64,000 nucleotides of DNA from Natrinema salaciae (GTDB lineage Archaea; Halobacteriota; Halobacteria; Halobacteriales; Natrialbaceae). The position numbers and the translations under genes are program-made. The notes beneath the pieces were generated by a model. That model was not told the origin of the DNA. It did no database searches and saw only the letters and a program-made list of their open reading frames with translations. Each line of letters opens with the position of its first letter. The first letter of the stretch is position 1. Where the stretch lies: positions 248,001 to 312,000 of the forward strand of contig NZ_FOFD01000004.1 in the NCBI RefSeq assembly GCF_900110865.1, in the 5' to 3' direction. Of this stretch, positions 44,814-51,689 are shown piece after piece.

Positions 44814-45221
44814 CTACCCGACGATTCGCGCAGCGATCTGCCGGGGCGAGTTCGGTCCCGTCGCGACGAGCAGAATCGTCACCGATCCGAGGACGACGGC
44901 GAGGTTCTTCCAGTCCGGTCCGACGTAGAGGATCGCGACGATCATCACGGGAAGGAGTGCCAGCGCCGCGATTCGTACGCCGATCCCCGAGAGCAGCGAC
45001 AGCACCGCCGCCACTTCGACGAGTCCCGCGACGATGACCGTCGCCGCGGGGGCGGGCACCCCGTACGCGTCGAAGAAGGCGACCGAACTGTCGTACGTGA
45101 CGAACTTGCTCGCTGCCGGTTTCGCGACGAGCGCGACGAGAACGAGGCGAACGAGCAGGGGAATCCATTCGGGTGTCCGCTGGCCGATCGACCGGACGGT
45201 CTCGAGACGGGCGGTATCCAT
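44814..45221 (-). CDS. DoxX family membrane protein
   Basis: This 135-residue protein has four hydrophobic helices: about 20-36, 55-73 (VIVAGLVEVAAVLSLLSGIG), 80-98 and 105-122. The pattern AAKFVTYDSSVAFFDAYGVP-like (here KPAASKFVTYDSS) is DoxX-like. DoxX proteins are small quinone- or thiosulfate-linked membrane proteins. It diverges from an HxlR regulator, the usual partner in redox stress responses. A TATA-like CTTATTCC lies about 26 bp upstream of the start. Confidence 0.85.
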   Translation of the reverse strand: MDTARLETVRSIGQRTPEWIPLLVRLVLVALVAKPAASKFVTYDSSVAFFDAYGVPAPAATVIVAGLVEVAAVLSLLSGIGVRIAALALLPVMIVAILYVGPDWKNLAVVLGSVTILLVATGPNSPRQIAARIVG

Positions 45222-45375
45222 AGGCCGTCGGTGGACCGGAGCCGGAATAAGTGTACGCGAAGGCGGCGCTGAGTGAGTATCGTTTGGTAACCGACTTCGG
45301 ATCGCGTATCAGGATCGCTGTTCCGACGTGGTCACGTTTTACTAGTTTCCGCCCACACGCTCGACGAGAGGAACG

Positions 45376-45741
45376 ATGTGCGACACTACCGAAGAACGAT
45401 GCGTCGCGTCGTGGTGTGCCGACGACGACTGGTGTACGGTCACGTGTACGGCCCATCTCATCGGGAAGAAGTGGCATCCGGTTATCGTTCACCGACTGCT
45501 CGAGCGAGGACCGCTCGGATTCAACGCACTCGGCGCGGAGATCGACGCGATCTCCAGTACGGTGCTCTCGAGCAGTCTGGAGGAATTAACGGCGAACGGG
45601 CTCGTCGATCGGGAGATCGTCAACGAGAAGCCGGTTCGCGTCGAGTACTCCCTGACCGAACAGGGAGCCGCGCTGGAACCCGTGATCGACGCCATGGATA
45701 CGTGGGGACGGGACTACCTCCGAGGGTCGTCGTGTGGCTGA
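45376..45741 (+). CDS. HxlR family transcriptional regulator
   Basis: This 121-residue winged-helix protein has a Cys-rich opening (MCDTTEERCVASWCADDDWC) and TAHLIGKKWHPVIVHRLLER, the classic HxlR helix. Next comes FNALGAEIDAISSTVLSSSL and the wing with EKPVRVEYSLTEQGAALEPV. Cysteines near the N-terminus suggest redox or electrophile sensing, as in HypR/QorR relatives. It is divergent from doxX; the 154-bp gap probably holds a shared operator. The last Cys is in the SSCG tail. Confidence 0.9.
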   Translation: MCDTTEERCVASWCADDDWCTVTCTAHLIGKKWHPVIVHRLLERGPLGFNALGAEIDAISSTVLSSSLEELTANGLVDREIVNEKPVRVEYSLTEQGAALEPVIDAMDTWGRDYLRGSSCG

Positions 45742-45829
45742 CCGCACCTCTCCTCGCGTGGGCCGAGTTCGTTGCCAACGGTCGGTCCGGTCCGAGTCGT
45801 TGATATACCGCCAGTCCCGAGCGCCTCGC

Positions 45830-46012
45830 ATGGCACCACCGCCAACGGCCGCCGTCGCGTTGCTCGGTGTCTGGGTGCTCGTGACCCTCTGGGCGACGAC
45901 CACCGTCGTCCCGCCGCAGTCGCGGACCGACGACCGGTTCGAGAGCCCGACTCCGGAAGACCGATCCGATCAGCACGACTCGTCGGATCGCGCGTTCCCG
46001 GCGGACGACTGA
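45830..46012 (+). CDS. small single-helix membrane protein
   Basis: This 60-residue protein (MAPPPTAAVALLGVWVLVTL) has one membrane helix at about 6-25 and an acidic tail (FESPTPEDRSDQHDSSDRAF). The ATG at 45830 gives a compact start; upstream in-frame ATG codons would overlap the HxlR gene. Its last 43 bases overlap the end of the convergent gene at 45970. The function is unknown. Confidence 0.5.
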   Translation: MAPPPTAAVALLGVWVLVTLWATTTVVPPQSRTDDRFESPTPEDRSDQHDSSDRAFPADD

Positions 46013-46974
46013 CGGCCCCGCTCGCCCCCGGTGGACGAACCGGCTATCGCCTCCTCGCTGGCGCGAAACAGCCGCTCGAGCGGCGCGTCCCCGTCCACGA
46101 CGATCGTCCGCCCGACGCGCTCGAGGGAGTCGACCCGAACGCTGTCGGGACCGGTGTCGACGTCATCGATCGCGGCCCGGACCCGATCGACCGAGAGCCG
46201 ATTCGGCTCGGCGACGAGCGCGCACCGCAAACCGACCCGGTCGCGTCCCGGCCGAACCGTCGCCGCCGCTCCGGCCGCGTCGGCAGCGCCGACGAACTCC
46301 GCGAATGGAGCCGGCACCTCCCCCGCGATGGGAGACGATCCGGATCGACCCGCCGCGCCGAGGTCGGCCGTCACGACCGCGTTTCCGCCGAGTACCCGAT
46401 CGAGGTGACCGAGGGCGGGCGACGACCGCCGAGCGGTCGCCGCGACGGCGTGGCGAGTCGGACGGGCGGCGTCGACGCGCTCGAGTCCGGTTCCGGGTCC
46501 GTAGCCGAGGACGAGTACCGACCGGGCGGCTCCGACCGCAACGCGCCCGTCGCCGGAGACGAACCGCGCGAGACCCCCGCTCGTCCCGACGGCCGTAAAC
46601 TCCCGCTGGCGGAGTTCACGGCGGAGCGCACGGCCGTCGAACGAGCCGGTCACGACGACCGTTCCGTCGACGAGACGGGACCCGTCGACGCCGGCGGTCC
46701 CGGCCAGCCCGTCGACGTCCGCGAGCGAAACGGCATCGATCCGGTTCTCGAGCGCGTCGACGACCGGCGCGAGACGCGATGGGACGCCGGCGGCGCGAAC
46801 TGCCGATCGGTCCGCGCTGACGGTCAGCGTCGTCGGTGCCGACGCGGTGCCGTCGGATCGCCCCGTCGCGGTCCGACCCGATCGAGCGGTCGACGCGAGC
46901 GAGCGACCGACGAGCGTGGCAGTTCCGGCGACGGCGGTTCCGATCGTTCGAACGAGGGATCGTCTCGAAGTCAT
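45970..46974 (-). CDS. putative Tat-signal exported protein of unknown function
   Basis: This 334-residue protein starts MTSRRSLVRTIGTAVAGTAT, a Tat-like twin-arginine opening with a hydrophobic stretch to about residue 28. The body is rich in Val, Gly and Asp with strand-like stretches (DGTVVVTGSFDGRALRRELR, ARSVLVLGYGPGTGLERVDA). No family is recognised. A TATA-like TTTTTATTC about 26 bp upstream supports a leaderless start at 46974. The end overlaps the tail of the small membrane gene on the opposite strand. Confidence 0.7.
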   Translation of the reverse strand: MTSRRSLVRTIGTAVAGTATLVGRSLASTARSGRTATGRSDGTASAPTTLTVSADRSAVRAAGVPSRLAPVVDALENRIDAVSLADVDGLAGTAGVDGSRLVDGTVVVTGSFDGRALRRELRQREFTAVGTSGGLARFVSGDGRVAVGAARSVLVLGYGPGTGLERVDAARPTRHAVAATARRSSPALGHLDRVLGGNAVVTADLGAAGRSGSSPIAGEVPAPFAEFVGAADAAGAAATVRPGRDRVGLRCALVAEPNRLSVDRVRAAIDDVDTGPDSVRVDSLERVGRTIVVDGDAPLERLFRASEEAIAGSSTGGERGRQSSAGNARSDESC

Positions 46975-47087
46975 AGATCAGTGTTTCGAACGGTCGAATA
47001 AAAAGCGGGACCGGCGTTTTCCGAGTCAGAAAGCGGTGGCGACGAATCGAGGGCGGTTCGTTCGCGGACGCACGCGACGGCCCGCGG

Positions 47088-48413
47088 TCAGCCGAAGAGG
47101 GCGAACGACAGGACGAGAAACGCGGCGACGAGCGCTCCCGACAGCGTCGCGAGGAAGTTCACGCCCTGGTTGCCCAGGAGCGTCCCCTCGAGCGTCGCGC
47201 CGAGCAGGCTATCGACGGTCATGCCGGCGATGCCGGCGGCGACGATGATCGCCGCACCGACGACCTCGACGTCCGGGAAGAGCCCGTAGGCGAGCCCGGC
47301 GACGACGGTCGCGCCGGCGATACCGGCGAGTTCGCCCTGCCACGTGACGCCGCCGTCGGTCCCGGGATCGACCGGCTCGAGGGTCGTGATCAGCCGCGGC
47401 TGTTCGAAGACGCTGCCGATCTCGCTCGAGAGCGTATCGCTCATCGCAGTTGCGATGGAGCCGGCGAATGCGAAGAGGAACAGTTCGGGTTCGCGAGGGA
47501 GGAAGCCGGCGTCGCTGGCCGCGTAGCCGAGCACCGCGACGAGTGCGACGGCGGCGTTACCGAGGACGTTCCCGCTCCCGCGCGCGCCGTTGTTGTCCTC
47601 GGCGACGCCGAGGGACTGCTTGCGGTCGTAGCGGAACTTCGTCGAGAGGCCGCCGATGGCGAAAAAGGAGATGAGGACGGCGAACCAGCCGTAGCCACCG
47701 AGGACGATCGTCAGCAGCCCCAGCAGGACGCCGGTCAGCATCCCCGCGATCGAGGCCGTCTCGAGGGCGTAGGACGCGTATCCGAAGGCGGCCGTGACCG
47801 CGAGCGCGATGACGACCTCGCTGGCACCGATGGTCGGCTCGAGTTCCGCGAGCAGCCACAGCAGGAGGCCGACGGAGAGAACGACGATTGGGTCGTCGGA
47901 GCGGAGGAGGATGTCGCGAAGGAGTGCGGCGAGAAGCGCCCCGCTGGCGGACAGAAAGACGAGTACCGGGATCGCCGACGCGGCGGAATTCCCACCGAAC
48001 GAATGCGCCGCGGCCTGTCCCGCGACGGCGGCTACGATCCCCGCGAGACAGAAGGTGGCGAGACGAACGACCGACTGCTCCGTTCGGAGTCTGACGAGTT
48101 GCTCACCGAGGTTGCCGTAGCCGACGAGCAGTAGCGTCCCGACGAAGACGGCGACTGGCATCGACGTCGCGGTCGCCATGAGACCGAGCGCGACCCCCGC
48201 GAGGACGAACGTAATGAGGCCGTAGAGGCGGGAGTCCTCGTAATCGCCCGGATACGCGAGCAGGTCGAACAGCGGGCCGTCGGTGACGACGTAGGCGCCG
48301 AGCAAAACGCCGCTGGCGAGCACGGCCGCGACCCGCGGACCGAAGAGCGGAACGGCGAGCGAGAGCGTACAGAGGACCGCGAACACGCCGGCTCGCCGAA
48401 CGGGTGCTGTCAC
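47088..48413 (-). CDS. DUF92 family membrane protein, possible polyprenol/polyprenyl-phosphate kinase
   Basis: This 441-residue membrane protein looks like two domains. The C-terminal half is DUF92: FAIGGLSTKFRYDRKQSLGV, AFAGSIATAMSDTLSSEIGS, PRLITTLEPVDPGTDGGVTW, and TVDSLLGATLEGTLLGNQGV. The family includes the plant/cyanobacterial phytyl-phosphate kinase VTE6. The N-terminal half has about six helices with SMPVAVFVGTLLLVGYGNLG, reminiscent of SEC59/VTE5-type polyprenol kinases, though this is uncertain. It is divergent from the degenerate cis-prenyltransferase gene with a 129-bp gap, suggesting a role in recycling or making polyprenyl phosphate carriers. Confidence 0.82.
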   Translation of the reverse strand: MTAPVRRAGVFAVLCTLSLAVPLFGPRVAAVLASGVLLGAYVVTDGPLFDLLAYPGDYEDSRLYGLITFVLAGVALGLMATATSMPVAVFVGTLLLVGYGNLGEQLVRLRTEQSVVRLATFCLAGIVAAVAGQAAAHSFGGNSAASAIPVLVFLSASGALLAALLRDILLRSDDPIVVLSVGLLLWLLAELEPTIGASEVVIALAVTAAFGYASYALETASIAGMLTGVLLGLLTIVLGGYGWFAVLISFFAIGGLSTKFRYDRKQSLGVAEDNNGARGSGNVLGNAAVALVAVLGYAASDAGFLPREPELFLFAFAGSIATAMSDTLSSEIGSVFEQPRLITTLEPVDPGTDGGVTWQGELAGIAGATVVAGLAYGLFPDVEVVGAAIIVAAGIAGMTVDSLLGATLEGTLLGNQGVNFLATLSGALVAAFLVLSFALFG

Positions 48414-48542
48414 GATATCGATCCCTTTCTGTGGCGTTCACTTGAAGGTTCGTGAACCCGGCTCGAGCCGGTTTTCACCGGCCTCAGCGGCGTGGTACGG
48501 TGAGTGAAGATGACAGGGTGTCCGACTCGACCCGTAACCCGT

Positions 48543-49175
48543 ATGCCGCCGGCCGTGAAAGTCCCGAGCGTGGGACTGTACGAACGGTATCTCGCCCTCC
48601 GGATCCGCCGCCACGAGGCTGGCCCGCCCGACCACGTCGCGCTCGTGATCACCGAACGCGACCTGCTGGAACGGGGTGCCTACGAGACGCTCACCGACTT
48701 CTTCGAGTGGGCGGTCGAATACGCCACGCAGATTACCGTCTACGTGAGCGTCCTCGACGCCGCGGCGGTGCCGGCCCTGCAGCGCGAACTCGAGACGATC
48801 GACGCGCCGCGTCCGGTCGCCGTTCGCGGGCCGGGAGACCAGACCCGGGCCGACGCACCGATTCGGATCGGGATCGGCCTCGGCGGGAAACACGAGTTCA
48901 CCAGCGCGGTTCGGACGCTGGCGGAGCGCGTCGATGCGGGCGACCTCGAGCCCGACGAGATCGACGACGAGCACGTCGAGGAGCACCTCGTCTTCCCGTC
49001 GGAGCCGGATCTGGTGATCAAGACCGGCGCGGAGCGGCTCTCGGATTTCATGATCTGGCAGTCGGTCTACTCGGAACTGTACTTCACCGACGTGAACTGG
49101 CGGGACTTCCGCAAGCGGGATTTCCTGCGGGCGGTTCTGGAGTACTGCAATCGATCGCGGCGGTTCGGTCGGTAG
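48543..49175 (+). CDS. degenerate cis-prenyltransferase homologue (NgBR-like subunit candidate)
   Basis: This 210-residue UppS-fold protein has lost the diphosphate-binding catalytic loop. Where the neighbouring UppS has HVAVIQDGNRR, this one has HVALVITERDL, so the essential Asp is Thr37. The FSTEN segment is also gone. The C-terminal half is canonical: DLVIKTGAERLSDFMIWQSV, YSELYFTDVNWRDF, and a terminal RRFGR holding the RxG motif. This is the pattern of the regulatory subunit of heteromeric cis-prenyltransferases. The start MPPAVKVPSV is preferred over 48504. The partner is probably the UppS encoded at 49640-50572. Confidence 0.85.
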   Translation: MPPAVKVPSVGLYERYLALRIRRHEAGPPDHVALVITERDLLERGAYETLTDFFEWAVEYATQITVYVSVLDAAAVPALQRELETIDAPRPVAVRGPGDQTRADAPIRIGIGLGGKHEFTSAVRTLAERVDAGDLEPDEIDDEHVEEHLVFPSEPDLVIKTGAERLSDFMIWQSVYSELYFTDVNWRDFRKRDFLRAVLEYCNRSRRFGR

Positions 49176-49184
49176 GCGACCGGG

Positions 49185-49559
49185 TCAGGCGGTCGGCTGT
49201 CCGTCCTCGTCGGCTCGAGGGCTGTGCTCCGCGATCGGACCGTCGACGGCGACGACCGGCCGGTCGAGTCGGACGGTATCCGCGTCGCGGTCGTAGTCGA
49301 GGACGTCGTGGGTCTCGAGTTTCGGCAGGACGACGTGGGCCAGCGAGACGCGGATATCGCGTTCGTCGGCATCGTCCCGACCGGCGACGGCGTCGGTCAG
49401 GCTGTCGACCGAGAGCGGTGGTTCACACGTCGAGAGGACGTGGAGCGTGAGACGCGTTCGCGGATTCGCGAGGAGCGCGTACGCCTCGTCGAGCGGGACG
49501 TCCGTGAGTCGCACGAACCGCTCGACGTCGACGACGGGGGCGGGAGTCGGTGCCGACAT
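49185..49559 (-). CDS. DUF7344-type small HTH regulator
   Basis: This 124-residue acidic protein has PLDEAYALLANPRTRLTLHV then EPPLSVDSLTDAVAGRDDAD and VSLAHVVLPKLETHDVLDYD, the pattern of haloarchaeal DUF7344 winged-helix proteins. The start was placed at 49559 rather than 49576, because the TATA box at 49581-49590 sits about 27 bp before it, as in leaderless transcripts. Its targets are unknown. It lies between the two cis-prenyltransferase genes. Confidence 0.8.
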   Translation of the reverse strand: MSAPTPAPVVDVERFVRLTDVPLDEAYALLANPRTRLTLHVLSTCEPPLSVDSLTDAVAGRDDADERDIRVSLAHVVLPKLETHDVLDYDRDADTVRLDRPVVAVDGPIAEHSPRADEDGQPTA

Positions 49560-49580
49560 CGTGGGTTGTGTTCCCATAAT

Positions 49581-49590
49581 TATATATAAA
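49581..49590 (-). promoter_or_regulatory. TATA box of the DUF7344-type gene
   Basis: TATATATAAA on the plus strand (TTTATATATA on the coding strand) is centred about 27 bp upstream of the ATG at 49559. This is one of the strongest TATA boxes in the window, and it decides the start codon. Confidence 0.6.
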
Positions 49591-49639
49591 GATCTTATGG
49601 TGAGCGGGGTCGTTCGGCGACCGGGACGGCACAGGGTCG

Positions 49640-50572
49640 TCAGTCGGCAGCCCGGCCGCTCGAGTCGCTCGGTTCGAACTCGTCGTCTTCGGGCTGTTCG
49701 GAGGAGGGGAGCGAATCGCGGAACCGGTCGACGATCGAGCGGGCTTCGGCGAGTTCGGGTTCGCTGACGGCTCCGAGCAGGGCCAGCGCGCGACGAGCGC
49801 GGGTCCGCCGCCATGACTCCTGGCGGTGTTCGTAGGTCCTGATCCCCCGGAGGAAATCGGCCTTCGAGAACTCCGGCCAGTACGGCGTACAGAAGAAGAC
49901 GGCGGCCTCGTTCCCGTTCGCGTGCCAGGGCAGGAAGTTCGACGTGCGCTCTTCACCGCCGGGCCGGATGATGAGATCGACGTCTCGGACCGGCTGGTCG
50001 TACAGCCGGCGTTCGATGTCCTCGACGTCGATCGCCTCGTGGTCGAGGTCACCCGCGTCGACGCTCTCGGCGACCCCGCGGGCCGCCTCGAGCAGTCGCG
50101 AGCGACCGCCGTACGCGAGCGCGATGTTGAGGACGAACTGATCGTAGCCGTACGTCCGGCGTTCGGCGTACTCGACGGCGTTTTGAACCCGCTCGGGGAG
50201 CATCTCCGTTTCGCCGATCGCGCGGATGCAGACCTCGTTCTCGTGGACGCGGTCGGCGTCCGCGAATTCGTGCAGCTTCTCACAGAGGAGATCGAACAGC
50301 GCCTCGTTTTCCTCGGCCGGTCGCTCGAAGTTCTCCGTCGAGAACGTGTACAGGGTGAGCTCCTCGACGCCGATGTCCTGACACCACTCGAGGACGCGTT
50401 CGGTCGTCTCGGCACCCGCGCGGTGGCCCTCGTGAGCGTCACCGCCCTGCCGTCGGGCGTACCGTCGGTTCCCGTCCTGAATCACCGCGACGTGGGTCGG
50501 TGCGCCGGAAATTTCCTGCGAGAGCAGCCGCTCGTAGGCTGCATCGACGCGCTGACGGAGCCACCGCTTCAT
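49640..50572 (-). CDS. uppS: cis-prenyltransferase (undecaprenyl/polyprenyl diphosphate synthase)
   Basis: This 310-residue protein has the active-site loop APTHVAVIQDGNRRYARRQG (catalytic Asp33), LTLYTFSTENFERPAEE and VDLIIRPGGEERTSNFLPWH. It should extend isoprenyl diphosphates with cis double bonds to make the polyprenyl (dolichol-type) carrier for glycosylation. The usual C-terminal RxG motif is absent; the chain runs on as RTYEHRQESWRRTRARRALA plus a 60-residue acidic tail. An in-frame ATG at 50590 adds six residues. The complementary motif loss with the gene at 48543 suggests a heteromer. Confidence 0.92.
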   Translation of the reverse strand: MKRWLRQRVDAAYERLLSQEISGAPTHVAVIQDGNRRYARRQGGDAHEGHRAGAETTERVLEWCQDIGVEELTLYTFSTENFERPAEENEALFDLLCEKLHEFADADRVHENEVCIRAIGETEMLPERVQNAVEYAERRTYGYDQFVLNIALAYGGRSRLLEAARGVAESVDAGDLDHEAIDVEDIERRLYDQPVRDVDLIIRPGGEERTSNFLPWHANGNEAAVFFCTPYWPEFSKADFLRGIRTYEHRQESWRRTRARRALALLGAVSEPELAEARSIVDRFRDSLPSSEQPEDDEFEPSDSSGRAAD

Positions 50573-50612
50573 TACCCGTAAAAAACTCATCGACGACTAT
50601 GTGTCTTGTGTG

Positions 50613-50699
50613 TCAGGAGGTGTCATCGAGAATGAGACGCCGCGCATCGTCCTCGACCGCCACCTCACGTGAATACCCGTCGAACGACGGGACGGTCAC
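50613..50699 (-). CDS. possible very small protein upstream of uppS
   Basis: A 28-codon frame with GTG start at 50699 (VTVPSFDGYSREVAVEDDAR) ends 40 bases before the uppS start, on the same strand. Acidic composition and codon use look haloarchaeal. The short length and GTG start leave real doubt. Confidence 0.25.
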   Translation of the reverse strand: MTVPSFDGYSREVAVEDDARRLILDDTS

Positions 50700-50748
50700 T
50701 CCGCCGGAACCGTGACGGCTATCAGTCCAGCCCCGCTCGAACCGGACA

Positions 50749-51165
50749 ATGGCAAACACGAACTCCGACGCGCTCGACGAGGATCTCTACCAGCGGACCA
50801 AGGCGTTGCTCGAGCCCGGCGACATCGCCCTCAACGGAGCGATCGTCCACACCGACTACGACGGGCAAGAGGACGTCAAGATGATGCAGGCGACGATCGA
50901 CGTCGGCGACGTCATCGCCGACCACTCGGGGTACGACCCGAAAGACTGCTACGTCTACTCGGGCAACGACGACCCCGACTTCTCCTCGAACCAGCACCAG
51001 GGACTGACGCTCGAGGACGAGGCGTTCGTCTGGGAGTGCCAGCAACTGCTGCGCGAGGGGAGCTTCGACATCGTCATCTACTACGAGGCGAGCGCCGACC
51101 ACGAGGCGATCCTCGAGGACATCGAGGACCTTGGCTTCGACGTGACGGGCGTCGAAGGGGAGTAA
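50749..51165 (+). CDS. conserved haloarchaeal protein, DUF5778 family
   Basis: This 138-residue very acidic protein starts MANTNSDALDEDLYQRTKAL. Conserved-looking segments are LNGAIVHTDYDGQEDVKMMQ and DIVIYYEASADHEAILEDIE. I recall it as DUF5778, present in almost all haloarchaea and of unknown function. No membrane segment or catalytic motif is seen. It is divergent from the uppS side and convergent with the zinc-finger gene. Confidence 0.85.
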   Translation: MANTNSDALDEDLYQRTKALLEPGDIALNGAIVHTDYDGQEDVKMMQATIDVGDVIADHSGYDPKDCYVYSGNDDPDFSSNQHQGLTLEDEAFVWECQQLLREGSFDIVIYYEASADHEAILEDIEDLGFDVTGVEGE

Positions 51166-51193
51166 CCGCCGGGACTCGAGCAAACAGCGAGGC

Positions 51194-51364
51194 TTAATCG
51201 CGGATCCGCTCGAGTAAGTCGGACGGCACGCCGCAGCCGCAGGGTTCGACGGTGCCGCTCCGGGGGCCGGTGACGACGGCGAAACTCACCGGCTCGCCGC
51301 AGCGCGGGCAGTCGTCGACCGGTGCCGGCTGAACCTCGCCGCCCGCTTCGTCGCCGTCGCTCAT
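51194..51364 (-). CDS. small zinc-finger protein
   Basis: This 56-residue protein (MSDGDEAGGEVQPAPVDDCP) has CPRC in DDCPRCGEPVSFAV and CGC in EPCGCGVPSDLLERIRD, enough to bind one zinc. A GGAGG sequence precedes the start (coding-strand CACGGAGGACCGCCGATG). It resembles the many haloarchaeal CPxCG-related proteins. The function is unknown. Confidence 0.75.
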   Translation of the reverse strand: MSDGDEAGGEVQPAPVDDCPRCGEPVSFAVVTGPRSGTVEPCGCGVPSDLLERIRD

Positions 51365-51447
51365 CGGCGGTCCTCCGTGATTGCTCTCGGTCGCAAAATC
51401 GGACTCGAGACTGGTCGTGTCGGGCGATTCAGTCGTCGTGCGGGACG

Positions 51448-51454
51448 TTTATAT
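51448..51454 (+). promoter_or_regulatory. TATA box before the candidate RNA
   Basis: TTTATAT within CGGGACGTTTATATCCCG. Transcription would start near 51475, just at the base of the first hairpin of the candidate RNA. Confidence 0.45.
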
Positions 51455-51473
51455 CCCGGTAGTTTGAACGTAA

Positions 51474-51575
51474 GCGTGGCTCCAGAACCCTTGCGGGTTT
51501 GGAAGCCAGTCTCGGGTGACCCTACCACCCGGGACATTTGACGGACCGTCCCCGACGGAGACCGGCTTCCGTCCG
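51474..51575 (+). ncRNA. candidate structured RNA with two or three strong hairpins
   Basis: Hairpin 1 (51478-51507): GGCTCCAGAACCC, loop TTGC, GGGTTTGGAAGCC, pairing 11 of 13 positions. Hairpin 2 (51510-51534): TCTCGGGTG, loop ACCCTAC, CACCCGGGA, nine consecutive pairs. Hairpin 3 is either CCGTC-CCC-GACGG (51546-51558) or GACGGA/TCCGTC (51540-51573). A TATA box sits at the right distance upstream. The downstream gene at 51690 has its own TATA box and looks leaderless, so this is probably not its 5' leader. It does not match a tRNA or any riboswitch I know. Confidence 0.45.
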
Positions 51576-51660
51576 AATCGTTGACGCGTTATGACCTATA
51601 TCTACTGCTAATACGTCGGAATGAGCGCGTCCGCTCGAGTCGAGTCGCCGTTCCAATTCG

Positions 51661-51668
51661 CTTATACA
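51661..51668 (+). promoter_or_regulatory. TATA box of the tetrapyrrole operon
   Basis: CTTATACA is centred about 26 bp before ATG 51690. It supports a leaderless start there and against the in-frame ATG at 51621. Confidence 0.5.
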
Positions 51669-51689
51669 CCGCCAGCCGTAGTGATCAAT

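Noticed and set aside
51474-51575. Reading the structured segment as a tRNA, H/ACA guide or cobalamin-type riboswitch
   Set aside because: No T-arm, no CCA-end geometry, no pseudouridylation pocket in the perfect 9-bp stem, and no B12-box sequence; an ACA after hairpin 2 is not enough.
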